Source: an uncultured Selenomonas sp. (lineage in GTDB: Bacteria > Bacillota > Negativicutes > Selenomonadales > Selenomonadaceae). From it: a stretch of DNA of 64,000 nucleotides. A program made the position numbers and the translations under genes. Below the pieces are notes generated by a model, which saw only the letters and a program-made list of their open reading frames with translations, did no database searches and was not told the DNA's origin. How positions within the stretch are numbered: position 1 is the first letter of the stretch; every line of letters starts with the position of its first letter. The stretch spans positions 1-64,000 of the forward strand of contig CAMVGU010000016.1 of NCBI GenBank assembly GCA_947167105.1, written 5' to 3'. Positions 1 to 7,502 of this stretch are shown in pieces.

Positions 1-4
1 GGCT

Positions 5-25
5 TGAATCATGTTGCATGATTCA
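5..25 (-). repeat. Perfect 9-bp inverted repeat in the rRNA leader
   Basis: TGAATCATG and CATGATTCA are separated by TTG. The hairpin lies downstream of two rRNA-type promoters on the minus strand, just before the window edge where a 16S gene is expected. It could be a leader processing stem for RNase III or part of the antitermination leader. The 16S gene itself is not in the window. Confidence 0.55.
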
Positions 26-39
26 TCTTGCATTGTTTA

Positions 40-53
40 GTTTTCAAGGAACA
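40..53 (-). promoter_or_regulatory. boxA-like rRNA antitermination motif
   Basis: On the minus strand the leader reads TGTTCCTTGAAAAC, close to the boxA-like TGTTCTTTGA motif found in Firmicutes rRNA leaders and spacers, where NusB/S10 bind. It sits about 45 nt downstream of the P2 -10 box and points off the left edge, as expected for an rrn operon leader. Confidence 0.55.
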
Positions 54-97
54 ACCTGGCCGTTTCTCCAGCCCTGCTCTCGTTAGAAAGCTTATTT

Positions 98-126
98 ATT
101 ATACCCTGCCGCTCGCAGTATGTCAA
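98..126 (-). promoter_or_regulatory. rRNA operon promoter P2
   Basis: On the minus strand there is a perfect -35 TTGACA (121-126), a 17-bp spacer and a perfect -10 TATAAT (98-103), preceded by an A-rich AAAAAGTGC element. This is the strongest-looking promoter in the window. It transcribes leftward into a leader with a boxA-like motif and no protein gene before the edge, so a 16S rRNA gene beyond position 1 is the natural target. Confidence 0.8.
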
Positions 127-219
127 GCACTTTTTGAATTTCTTTTGCTGCCAACCAAGGCGCTATTTAATGAAGGAAACTCACTAGCGTACTTGCCGTA
201 ACTTGCGGCGACTTGTAAT

Positions 220-248
220 ATGATACAGGCTTTTGCATATCTTGTCAA
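220..248 (-). promoter_or_regulatory. rRNA operon promoter P1
   Basis: Minus-strand -35 TTGACA (243-248), 17-bp spacer, -10 TATCAT (220-225), about 120 bp upstream of P2. Tandem promoters of this kind are typical of bacterial rRNA operons. The stretch 127-309 otherwise holds no gene that I can support. Confidence 0.7.
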
Positions 249-309
249 CAGTTTTTTAGGGTCGTGTGATTTTTTTTGCCACGAAGCCTCCCCAATGCTG
301 TTTTCGCAG

Positions 310-546
310 TTACCGCAGCACCAATAAAACAATTACCCCCGGTATGCCAAAGACGCCTGCAATCAACGCTTTCAGGAATGTTATCTCGATACCAGCACCA
401 AACAGGTCTGCTACCCACAGCAGGATGGCACCGGCAAGGCTATTAGTCACTAATTTCCAGGCCAATTTCAAAGGCAGCGAGATAAGCTTAGCCAGCAGGC
501 AAAGCACAAGGACGCCTACAGCAAAAGCCACTATCAGTTCTAACAT
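310..546 (-). CDS. bofA: BofA family protein
   Basis: The 78-residue hydrophobic protein has two to three predicted membrane segments (about residues 2-22, 36-52 and 56-77) and the size and GxxxG-rich pattern of the pro-sigmaK processing inhibitor BofA family. Its ATG directly follows the recR stop (TGA ATG), and the order dnaX-ybaB-recR-bofA matches Bacillus subtilis. In Bacillus, BofA restrains the SpoIVFB protease in the mother-cell outer forespore membrane during sporulation. In this likely non-sporulating or unusual Negativicute its role is unknown. The family call rests on length, hydropathy and context, so it is good but not certain. Confidence 0.75.
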   Translation of the reverse strand: MLELIVAFAVGVLVLCLLAKLISLPLKLAWKLVTNSLAGAILLWVADLFGAGIEITFLKALIAGVFGIPGVIVLLVLR

Positions 547-1146
547 TCAGATTTCCCTTCGATTTTCCATTGCTTTGGAGAGTGTGACCTCATCCGCATA
601 CTCCAGATCCCCGCCAACAGGCAGGCCCCGTGCAATACGCGTAACTTTGATGCCCATGGGCTTAAGCATTTTCGCAATATACATAGCCGTTGCCTCACCC
701 TCTACATTAGGATTAGTGGCCATGATGACTTCCTGCACCTGTTCATCTGCCAGGCGCATCAGCAATTCGCGCACGCGGATATCGCCAGGCCCTATCCCTT
801 CCAGAGGCGAGAGCGCACCATGCAATACATGATACACGCCGTGATAATCCCGCATGCGCTCCATCGCAGCCACATCCTGGGGCTGTTCCACCACGCAGAT
901 GACAGAGTGATCCCGCTCCGCGGATGCGCAAATGGCGCACGGGTTGCAATCACTCAAATTGAAGCAGGTATTGCAAAAGCCGATTTTTTCCTTTGCTTCA
1001 ATGATAGCCCCGGCCAGTGCCTTGGCAGACTGGGCATCCATATCCAGCACGTGATATGCCAGCCGTACTGCCGTCTTGGCACCAATGCCCGGCAAGGCAC
1101 GGAAATGCTCAATGAGCTTTGCGAGAGGTGCAATATATTCCGACAC
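547..1146 (-). CDS. recR: Recombination mediator RecR
   Basis: RecR works with RecF/RecO to load RecA at ssDNA gaps. The 199 residues match family length. They show an N-terminal helix-hairpin-helix (LPGIGAKTA, about 18-26), a C4 zinc motif (C58, C61, C70, C73) and a Toprim domain beginning near [10 protein letters not shown] (about 82). The start is GTG, preceded by AAGGAG at 5 nt. It lies 9 nt downstream of ybaB and is stop-start coupled to bofA, so dnaX, ybaB, recR and bofA form one transcription unit. Confidence 0.95.
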   Translation of the reverse strand: MSEYIAPLAKLIEHFRALPGIGAKTAVRLAYHVLDMDAQSAKALAGAIIEAKEKIGFCNTCFNLSDCNPCAICASAERDHSVICVVEQPQDVAAMERMRDYHGVYHVLHGALSPLEGIGPGDIRVRELLMRLADEQVQEVIMATNPNVEGEATAMYIAKMLKPMGIKVTRIARGLPVGGDLEYADEVTLSKAMENRREI

Positions 1147-1155
1147 AGCCGCTCC

Positions 1156-1491
1156 TTAAAAAAGTCCCGGTGGCAGGCCCAAGCCACCCGTTAGTTTCTG
1201 CATCTCAGCAGCCATCATATTGTCTACTTTCTTCGTAGATTCATTGAAGGCAGCCATCAGCAAATCCTGCAGCATCTCCACATCCTCCGGATCAACCGCA
1301 GACGGATCGATAATAAGCTGCTGCACCTGCTTCTCGCCGTCCATCACAATTTTCACCGCACCGCCGCCGGAGGTTGCCTCCACAGTCTTCCGCTTCAGCT
1401 CATCCTGCATCTTTTTCATTTCGTTCTGCATCTTCTGGACTTTTTTCATCATACCGGCCATATTGCCCATATTGCCCATGCCACCAAACAT
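1156..1491 (-). CDS. YbaB/EbfC nucleoid-associated protein
   Basis: YbaB/EbfC proteins are small dimeric DNA-binding proteins linked to the nucleoid and usually encoded between dnaX and recR, as here. The ORF track starts at 1557, but the N-terminus MFGGMGNMGNMAGMM at 1491 is the standard family start. The preceding GAGGAG then lies 7 nt away, giving 111 residues. A Met/Lys-rich helix (about 10-45, MKKVQKMQNEMKKMQ) precedes the conserved core GGGAVKIVMDG. Cytoplasmic; probably co-transcribed with dnaX. Confidence 0.93.
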   Translation of the reverse strand: MFGGMGNMGNMAGMMKKVQKMQNEMKKMQDELKRKTVEATSGGGAVKIVMDGEKQVQQLIIDPSAVDPEDVEMLQDLLMAAFNESTKKVDNMMAAEMQKLTGGLGLPPGLF

Positions 1492-1553
1492 AGTCATGCT
1501 CCTCTCTAAAATAAATAAAACTGCTATTAGACTACCAAAAAGACTGTCGGCTG

Positions 1554-3287
1554 TCAATTTTCTTCTTCCACCGCCACGATATTATCACCAAATATCTGCA
1601 CAGCCGCATCCAAAGCAGGCGGACGTTCCTCCTGCGGAACCTCGATATGCGTGGTTCCAGGCTCCGGCACAGGCTCCGGTTTAGAAGGCTTTTTTGGGGG
1701 TGACGGAGGTGCTGGCGGCAGATCTTCGCCACGCGCCACAAGCTGCAGCGGACGCCCGGCCAATTCAGCCAGGATTTCTTCCAGCGTCCTGCGGTAATTG
1801 CGCATGGTCAGCGATGCCATCAGGGAGCTGCTGAAACGTATGTGGAAATGACTATCCCCAAGCCCTGCGAAACGGCCTCCCCCCTGCAGGCAGGCAAGTA
1901 TCTGCGGTTTGTTTCGCTGCTGCAAAGTCTGCAATAACTGCTGCCAAAGCTCATGTCCCTGACCATCAATGACAGCAGCCGGAGCAGTTTCTGGCCTGGC
2001 AGCAGAAACCGGTGCTGCCGCTGCCCGGGCAGCAACCTGACGCAGCGGCTTCACCGCAGCAGGAGCAGCCGCTGCACCTTTGGCAACAGCCGCACTTAAT
2101 TGCGCCAGTTGCGCTTCCAACTGGGCAAGCCGTGCTTCACTTGCCGCACCTTGCCCGGAGGCTTGCTGCCCGATAGTTCCTGCTGCCGGGCTTGCTGCAG
2201 CCACTTCCCCCCGGCACAGCTCCAGCAATGCCACCTCCACTGCAATACGCGGCTGCGGCGACCACTTCATTTCCGTCATGGCCCCGTGCAGACGTGTCAG
2301 CATCTGCATTAGCTGCTCCGGCTGAAAGAATCCGGCCTGCTCCTGCAGCGTGGCCTCCTGTTCGTCGTACAGATCCAGCTTGCCCAGGCTGCCGGCAGCC
2401 TGAAAAATCATCAGGCTGCGCAAATGCAATGCCAGCTCCACCAGCACCTGCTTCAGATCCTTGCCCTCCCGCAGCAAGTCTGCCAATAGAGAGAGAGCAT
2501 CTTGTGCCTTGCGGGCCGCCAGTGCCGCTGTCAGCTTATAGATCCACTCATGCCCGACCAGCCCCATGATCTGGCGTACACGCTCCGCCGTAATCTCTGC
2601 CTCAGCCAAGGAAGCGCATTGATCCAGCAAGGAAAGCGCATCCCGCAGGCCGCCGTCTGCTTGCAGGGCAATAAGCGCCAGGGCTTCCGGCTCTGCAGTC
2701 AATTTCATTGCCTGAGCAACCTGTGCCAGCCGCGTTTCAATTTCCTGTGTGCCGATGCGACGAAAATCATAGCGCTGGCAGCGAGACTGGATGGTGGCCG
2801 GTACCTTATGGGCCTCAGTAGTGGCCAGTATAAAAACCACATGTTCCGGCGGCTCTTCCAAGGTCTTCAGTAAAGCGTTGAATGCCTCCGTCGTCAGCAT
2901 ATGGACTTCATCAATGATATAAACTTTATAGCGCCCGTCCACCGGTGCGAACTTCACCGTCTCGCGTAAATCCCGGATTTCATCTATGCCGCGGTTCGAG
3001 GCAGCATCAATTTCAAAAACATCCAGGGATGTCCCCTCTGCAATCTTGCGGCAGGCAGTGCACTCGCCGCAGGGTTCCGGCGTAGGCCCATGCTCGCAGT
3101 TCAGCCCGCGGGCAAAAATCTTTGCCGTACTGGTCTTGCCTGTTCCGCGCGGGCCTGAAAAAAGGTAAGCATGGCCGATGCGCCCGCTCGTAATGGCAGA
3201 TGAAAGCGTGCGGCTGATATGCTCCTGCCCTACCAGGTCACTGAATTTTTCCGGACGCCATTTACGGTATAAAGCTACATAGGCCAT
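1554..3287 (-). CDS. dnaX: DNA polymerase III subunit gamma/tau
   Basis: DnaX is the clamp-loader ATPase that organises the replicase. The start MAYVALYRKWRP at 3287 is the family N-terminus and is preceded by GAGGTGGAG; the ORF track start at 3362 runs back into the SRP RNA terminator. In 577 residues one sees Walker A GPRGTGKTS (about 45-53), zinc cysteines C64/C73/C76/C79, Walker B IIDEVH (about 124-129) and an Ala/Gln-rich linker after about 370. A Pro/Lys-rich segment near 525-545 contains an A AAA AAG slippery heptamer (codons 531-533). A -1 shift there would end translation two codons later, removing only the last 44 residues. Confidence 0.95.
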   Translation of the reverse strand: MAYVALYRKWRPEKFSDLVGQEHISRTLSSAITSGRIGHAYLFSGPRGTGKTSTAKIFARGLNCEHGPTPEPCGECTACRKIAEGTSLDVFEIDAASNRGIDEIRDLRETVKFAPVDGRYKVYIIDEVHMLTTEAFNALLKTLEEPPEHVVFILATTEAHKVPATIQSRCQRYDFRRIGTQEIETRLAQVAQAMKLTAEPEALALIALQADGGLRDALSLLDQCASLAEAEITAERVRQIMGLVGHEWIYKLTAALAARKAQDALSLLADLLREGKDLKQVLVELALHLRSLMIFQAAGSLGKLDLYDEQEATLQEQAGFFQPEQLMQMLTRLHGAMTEMKWSPQPRIAVEVALLELCRGEVAAASPAAGTIGQQASGQGAASEARLAQLEAQLAQLSAAVAKGAAAAPAAVKPLRQVAARAAAAPVSAARPETAPAAVIDGQGHELWQQLLQTLQQRNKPQILACLQGGGRFAGLGDSHFHIRFSSSLMASLTMRNYRRTLEEILAELAGRPLQLVARGEDLPPAPPSPPKKPSKPEPVPEPGTTHIEVPQEERPPALDAAVQIFGDNIVAVEEEN

Positions 3288-3301
3288 AGACTCCACCTCG
3301 C

Positions 3302-3331
3302 AAAAATGAGGGCGCGAAACCGCGCCCTCAT
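3302..3331 (-). terminator. Intrinsic terminator after the SRP RNA
   Basis: An 11-bp perfect stem (ATGAGGGCGCG / CGCGCCCTCAT) with a 4-nt loop is followed on the minus strand by TTTTT. It lies between the SRP RNA and the dnaX ribosome binding site, so it ends the stable-RNA transcript. Any read-through would supply dnaX. Confidence 0.85.
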
Positions 3332-3370
3332 AGTATCCACAAACTTTTTCACGTCGAACCACAGCTCCCA

Positions 3371-3478
3371 GGCGACCTCACGGCACACGGAACGGTTCGC
3401 TTATCGCTGCTTCCTTCCGGACCTGACGAGGTTCACGAGGTCCCATTGCGCGAGACCTGAACGCTGCGGCCCGACCTG
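3371..3478 (-). ncRNA. ffs: Signal recognition particle RNA (small bacterial type)
   Basis: On the minus strand the sequence contains the hallmark SRP RNA apical domain GTCAGGTCCGGAAGGAAGCA, i.e. the GGAA tetraloop and symmetric loop bound by Ffh, flanked by long complementary arms (5' GCGTTCAGG..., 3' CCGTGAGGTCGCC). The size of about 108 nt is that of 4.5S-like RNA rather than the longer Alu-containing Bacillus type. Exact ends are estimated. It follows tRNA-Ser by 27 nt and precedes dnaX, the same neighbourhood as scr in B. subtilis. Confidence 0.9.
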
Positions 3479-3505
3479 AAAAAGTTTTATCTGCCAAATA
3501 AAAAA

Positions 3506-3596
3506 TGGCGGAGAGTGAGAGATTCGAACTCTCGGTACAGTATCACCGTACACACGCTTTCCAGGCGTGCTCCTTCAACCACTCGGACAACTCTCC
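3506..3596 (-). tRNA. tRNA-Ser (anticodon GGA)
   Basis: The 91-nt type II tRNA begins GGAGAGTTGTCCGAGTGG, has anticodon loop CTGGAAA with anticodon GGA at 3560-3562, and a long variable arm (GTACGGTGATACTGTAC). The T arm is GAGAGTTCGAATCTCTC and the 3' end encodes CCA. The long variable arm and GGA anticodon identify a serine tRNA reading UCC/UCU. It is followed by a T-rich 27-nt gap and then the SRP RNA. Confidence 0.96.
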
Positions 3597-3658
3597 ACTG
3601 TGCTCTCAAAAAGAAGCTATTCAATTCTTGCTCGCGCTTGCCGCTCGCAACGATATAA

Positions 3659-3688
3659 AGTATAGCACTCATGCACATGCGCTGTCAA
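3659..3688 (-). promoter_or_regulatory. Promoter of the tRNA-Ser / SRP RNA transcript
   Basis: Minus-strand -35 TTGACA (3683-3688), 18-bp spacer, -10 TATACT (3659-3664). The 15 bases ending in the -35 box, AAAAAGTGCTTGACA, are identical to those at rRNA promoter P2, which suggests a shared stable-RNA promoter architecture. No other gene lies between it and the tRNA. Confidence 0.8.
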
Positions 3689-3706
3689 GCACTTTTTCAA
3701 AAAAGC

Positions 3707-3746
3707 AAAAAATCCCCAGGCGGGAAACAAGCCGCCGCCCGCCCAG
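3707..3746 (-). terminator. Terminator of the cheY-cheX unit
   Basis: Minus-strand stem CTGGGCGGG / CCCGCCTGG (two G-U pairs, 13-nt loop) is followed by GGA and six T. It begins about 20 nt after the CheX-like stop codon. Confidence 0.6.
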
Positions 3747-3765
3747 CCAGCATATCAACAGGGTT

Positions 3766-4404
3766 TCAGAAAAACTCATCAACTGCCAGCACTACCCGGA
3801 AGGAGCCGAAGGCAGTGTATATGCGCAGGCAAAGCTGCCTGCTGCCATGGGGCTGCACATCCTCACCGGAACGCGGCAACCCAAGCTCCGCATTAATCTT
3901 CCTGCGCGCCAGATCCACCGTAAAGATGCCATTGATGACATTCAGGAATTCTTCCAGACTGTCCACAGCCAATTCATCAATTTCCGGAAGTTCCTCCTCA
4001 CTGTAGCGGCGCGCTAATTCCAGAAAGACCGGATCCCTTGCCACAAGTCCAGTCACCAGGCTTATATCACCGCCAATGCCCTGGGAAGATGCACGACCCT
4101 CACCCTCAACGTAGTCCTCGGCAAGTACGGGACTCACCACAGCCTCCGTATGCATGAACTTATTCATGGAGTCCAGAAAGAGCTCCATGTAGTCAGAGTA
4201 CAGCTCCAACTCTTCGTCCCAGGCACCGCCCGCAGCACGCCCGACTGCGGTGCGCACGGGGCGAGGGTCGATCTCAACATCATCCGTTATCAGGTGTGCC
4301 AGAGTGGCACCGTCCTCCTCGGCCTTGTGCATCAGCTCCTGCATCTCATCCGTGGAATGGTTGCCTTGGTTCATCAAGCACTGAGCTATGTTGAATTCAC
4401 CCAT
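3766..4404 (-). CDS. CheX-like chemotaxis phosphatase domain protein
   Basis: The 212-residue protein has an acidic N-terminal half of unknown fold and a C-terminal part (about 150-200) with the CheX/CheC/FliN-like pattern, SLEEFLNVINGIFTVDLA followed by LGLPR. This resembles the E..N...G helix of CheY-P phosphatases. The start ATG overlaps the upstream CheY-like gene (GATGGGTGA), so the two are translationally coupled. That context fits dephosphorylation of the adjacent receiver. The track start at 4437 lies inside cheY and is not used. The remote CheX match is by pattern only; it could be another chemotaxis-type domain. Confidence 0.6.
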   Translation of the reverse strand: MGEFNIAQCLMNQGNHSTDEMQELMHKAEEDGATLAHLITDDVEIDPRPVRTAVGRAAGGAWDEELELYSDYMELFLDSMNKFMHTEAVVSPVLAEDYVEGEGRASSQGIGGDISLVTGLVARDPVFLELARRYSEEELPEIDELAVDSLEEFLNVINGIFTVDLARRKINAELGLPRSGEDVQPHGSRQLCLRIYTAFGSFRVVLAVDEFF

Positions 4405-4780
4405 CGGCCTCCACCTTCTTTCGGATGGATTCCACAACCTTCTTTATCTGTTCGCTCTGATAGGGCTTCTGGATGAATTCCATAGCACCCATCTTCAGGG
4501 TCGTCATCAATTTCTGCGGTGAACCTGCTGAAGAGAGCATTACAACGGGTATCTCAGGACTCACCTCCTTAATGACCTGCAGTGCCTCAATGCCGCCAAC
4601 CTCCGGCATAACGATATCGAGGAACACGCAGTCCGGCATCTCCTGCATCACCAGCATCACGGACTCCTTGCCATTCTCTGCCTCGATGACCTCGCAATCC
4701 AGGGCTTCCAGCTCTGACCGAAGTTTCTTGCGCAAAAGCTTAGAGTCATCCGTGATGAGTATCTTCAATTTCCTATCCAA
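4397..4780 (-). CDS. CheY-like single-domain response regulator
   Basis: The 127 residues form a stand-alone receiver domain. They include acidic pocket DD (about 11-12, ITDDS), phosphoacceptor Asp in CVFLDIVMP (about 56), Ser/Thr switch in VVMLSSAG and conserved Lys in FIQKPY. No output domain is present, so it should act by protein contact, for example at a flagellar switch or a partner enzyme. The start is TTG with GGGGAGG 8 nt upstream. It is coupled to a CheX-like protein; no histidine kinase is nearby. Confidence 0.88.
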   Translation of the reverse strand: MDRKLKILITDDSKLLRKKLRSELEALDCEVIEAENGKESVMLVMQEMPDCVFLDIVMPEVGGIEALQVIKEVSPEIPVVMLSSAGSPQKLMTTLKMGAMEFIQKPYQSEQIKKVVESIRKKVEADG

Positions 4781-4866
4781 ATCTGCCGCCTCCCCAGCTG
4801 CAATATATCTATCCTATAATTGCTTGGTGCTTAATTCGTCATAGATGCTGCCTTTTCCTTCTCCAT

Positions 4867-4892
4867 GGGAGAAAAAAACCTTTCCCGGAGGA
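4867..4892 (-). terminator. Possible weak terminator after the nucleoside transporter
   Basis: Minus-strand short stem TTTCC/GGAAA followed by GG and seven T, about 15 nt past the stop codon at 4906. The stem is short, so termination may be inefficient. Confidence 0.4.
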
Positions 4893-4905
4893 AATATGCG
4901 AAATG

Positions 4906-6105
4906 TCACCATACAAAGAGCCCGGCAATGGCTGCCGAAAGCAGGGAAACCAGTACGCCGGAAAGCATCATGTAGCCGGCATTATGGGAAATGAGCTGGC
5001 TCTTGCCCTCATCCAGCATGCCCTTGAGAACTCCAAGGGTCATGCCCAGTGTTCCGAAATTGGCAAAGCTCGTGATAAAGGTTGTAAGCACGCACTGCAT
5101 ATGACGGCTATAGTCCTCGAACAAATCCTGGACCTGCAGCATCACAACGAATTCATTCGTGATGAGCTTTGTCCCCATGTATTGCCCCAGTATAAAGGCC
5201 TCATGCACATCCAGGCCAGTCAGCCAGGCAAAGGGGAACATAATGATACCCAGCATGTTCTCCAGTGTAAAGTCCGTATGCAGCAACATCAGCAGCTTGT
5301 CAACCAAGGCTGCCAGCGCAACAAAGGCAATGACATTAGCGCAGATTATCAATACCAGGCGCCCTGCCCCCACTATGGAATTGCCCAAAAACGAAAAGAA
5401 TGGCTCTCGCTGCTTACCGCCATCAGTAATTCTTGCTATGATGTCTTCTTCCTCGGAGATCTTCACCGGATGCAAGATATTAGTGACAATAAGGGCATTG
5501 ATGATATTCAGCGGTATCGCCGTCATAATGAACTCCGCCGGCATAATGCTTGAATATATGCCTATCATGGCCGCCGTCACGCAGCTCATGGACATCATCG
5601 CGAGTGTCAGGCAGCGGTCGGCTTTCATGCGTTTCAGCTGCAAGCTGGAGATCGCCAGAGCATCAACATTGCCCAGGAACATCATCTCAATCGCAAAAAA
5701 TGACTCAAATTTAGGCTGATGTGTCAAGAGGGCCAATGCCTTGCCTGCCCATTTAATGATAAAAGGCAGCACGCCGATATATGTCAGCACATCGAACATT
5801 GGCACAACCAGCAGAATTGGCAGCAGGGCAGAAGTGAAGAAGTTCATCTGCTTCACGTGCACCCAGTCAGGAAACGCAAAGGCTATGCCATCATAGGCAA
5901 CGCTGAACAGCCAGACGAAAGCTGATGCCATGCCGCTGACAATTTCACGGCCAAAGGAAAACGAGGACAGGAACCAGGCAATTACCAGGTTCAGAACCAG
6001 CAGAGTGCTGACACCACGCCAGTTGATCTCCTTGCGCCGCTTGGACAAAAGGACACCTACGGCCAAAAAGACCAGGATGCCCAAAATATTCACTGCAAAA
6101 TACAT
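4906..6105 (-). CDS. Concentrative nucleoside transporter (NupC/CNT family)
   Basis: A 399-residue inner-membrane protein with about ten hydrophobic segments imports nucleosides using a cation gradient. The CNT family signature is visible as GTKLITNEFVVML near residue 325, with EMMFLGNVDALAISS in the middle. It is the last gene of the deoxyribonucleoside operon, 55 nt after pdp, with RBS AAGGGGAG before the ATG. It therefore supplies substrate for the phosphorylase and mutase encoded upstream. Specificity for pyrimidine nucleosides is inferred from context. Confidence 0.88.
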   Translation of the reverse strand: MYFAVNILGILVFLAVGVLLSKRRKEINWRGVSTLLVLNLVIAWFLSSFSFGREIVSGMASAFVWLFSVAYDGIAFAFPDWVHVKQMNFFTSALLPILLVVPMFDVLTYIGVLPFIIKWAGKALALLTHQPKFESFFAIEMMFLGNVDALAISSLQLKRMKADRCLTLAMMSMSCVTAAMIGIYSSIMPAEFIMTAIPLNIINALIVTNILHPVKISEEEDIIARITDGGKQREPFFSFLGNSIVGAGRLVLIICANVIAFVALAALVDKLLMLLHTDFTLENMLGIIMFPFAWLTGLDVHEAFILGQYMGTKLITNEFVVMLQVQDLFEDYSRHMQCVLTTFITSFANFGTLGMTLGVLKGMLDEGKSQLISHNAGYMMLSGVLVSLLSAAIAGLFVW

Positions 6106-6159
6106 TTGACGACTCCCCTTACAATCCCACTATTCATTTGCCCCCAAAAATAAATTCTC

Positions 6160-7482
6160 TCAATATCTCTCAACTGTATCTTTCTCAACCCGCGCATAAA
6201 CCAGCGGCTTCTCCCCCGGCTGCTCACTGCCAATCTGCACTGCCTCGCGGTACATGCGCTCAGCTTCATCCAGCATCTTCTCCCTGGACGTATACAGGGT
6301 GACAAGGCTCTCACCTCGCCGCACCGCCTCACCTTTCTTCTTATGCAGCACCAGCCCTGCCGAAAAATCTATCCCGCTGTCCTTGGTCTCCCGCCCGGCT
6401 CCCAACACAACCGAGACCACACCTACGCCCTCTGCATTCATATTCGTAATGAAGCCGTCTGTTTCAGCCAGTACTTCACGCTTATACGGTGCCTGTGGAA
6501 ATTGCGAGTAATCACGCAACACGGAGTCATCGCCTCCCTGTGCGCGTACCATGCTGCAGAAAGTCTCGAAGGCGCTGCCATCTGCGACAGCCTGCTCTGC
6601 CAGTTTGCGGCACTCTTCCGGCGTGCCCTTGCCGATAACATAGAGCATAGCTTCTGCAAGCTGCAGAGAAACTTCCCTGAGATCCTCCGGGCCTTGCCCC
6701 TTCAGTACATCCATGGCTTCCATTACTTCCAGGCTATTGCCAATACTGCAGCCAAGGGGGGTGTCCATATCAGTAATAAATGCCACCGTATGCCGGCCAG
6801 CCCCCTCGCCGATAGCAACCATGGCCTGGGCCAGCTTGATGGAATCATCAAGGGTCTTCATAAAGGCACCTGAGCCTGTCTTCACATCAAGCACAATGCA
6901 GTCCGAGCCGGCTGCCAGCTTCTTGCTCATAATGGAGGACGCAATCAGGGGAATTGAGTCCACAGTCGCAGTCACATCCCTTAGCGCATAGAGTTTCTTG
7001 TCTGCCGTGGCTAGATTGCCCGACTGTCCAATGATGCTGAGACCGCATTTGTTTACAACATCAAAGAACTCCCCCCGCCCCAGCACTGTACGGTAGCCCG
7101 GAATAGATTCGAGCTTATCGACTGTGCCACCGGTATGACCAAGGCCACGGCCGCTCATCTTCGCAACCTTGCCGCCACAGGCCGCAACAATCGGAGTTAC
7201 AATCAGGGTAGTCTTGTCGCCGACACCGCCGGTGGAATGCTTGTCAACTTTCTTGCCGGGGATGGCAGAAAGATCAATCATGTCGCCGGAATGGGCCATG
7301 CACAGAGTGAGCTCGGTGGTTTCCTCATCCGTCATACCACGGAACCAGATTGCCATCAGCAAAGCAGACATCTGGTAGTCAGGAATCTCCCCCCTGACAT
7401 AGCCCCCCACCGTGAAGGCGATTTCCTCCTTGGTGAGGGCTTCTCCATGCTTCTTCTTTGTAATCAGGTCATACATTCTCAT
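6160..7482 (-). CDS. pdp: Pyrimidine-nucleoside phosphorylase
   Basis: The 440 residues match the thymidine/pyrimidine phosphorylase family. Landmarks are an N-terminal helical domain (DLITKKKHGEALTKEE), VDKHSTGGVGDK (about 82-93, phosphate binding), the signature SGRGLGHTGGTVDKLES (about 109-125) and a C-terminal alpha/beta domain. It splits thymidine, deoxyuridine or uridine to base plus (deoxy)ribose-1-phosphate, which DeoB then converts to the 5-phosphate. It lies between deoB and the transporter in the same operon. In Gram-positives the enzyme is usually of the broad pyrimidine type, hence pdp rather than deoA. Confidence 0.93.
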   Translation of the reverse strand: MRMYDLITKKKHGEALTKEEIAFTVGGYVRGEIPDYQMSALLMAIWFRGMTDEETTELTLCMAHSGDMIDLSAIPGKKVDKHSTGGVGDKTTLIVTPIVAACGGKVAKMSGRGLGHTGGTVDKLESIPGYRTVLGRGEFFDVVNKCGLSIIGQSGNLATADKKLYALRDVTATVDSIPLIASSIMSKKLAAGSDCIVLDVKTGSGAFMKTLDDSIKLAQAMVAIGEGAGRHTVAFITDMDTPLGCSIGNSLEVMEAMDVLKGQGPEDLREVSLQLAEAMLYVIGKGTPEECRKLAEQAVADGSAFETFCSMVRAQGGDDSVLRDYSQFPQAPYKREVLAETDGFITNMNAEGVGVVSVVLGAGRETKDSGIDFSAGLVLHKKKGEAVRRGESLVTLYTSREKMLDEAERMYREAVQIGSEQPGEKPLVYARVEKDTVERY

Positions 7483-7502
7483 TGCAATCTATCTCCACTC
7501 TG

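Noticed and set aside
123-332. 69-residue minus-strand ORF at the left end
   Set aside because: It overlaps both rRNA-type promoters and the bofA 3' end, has no RBS and no family pattern.
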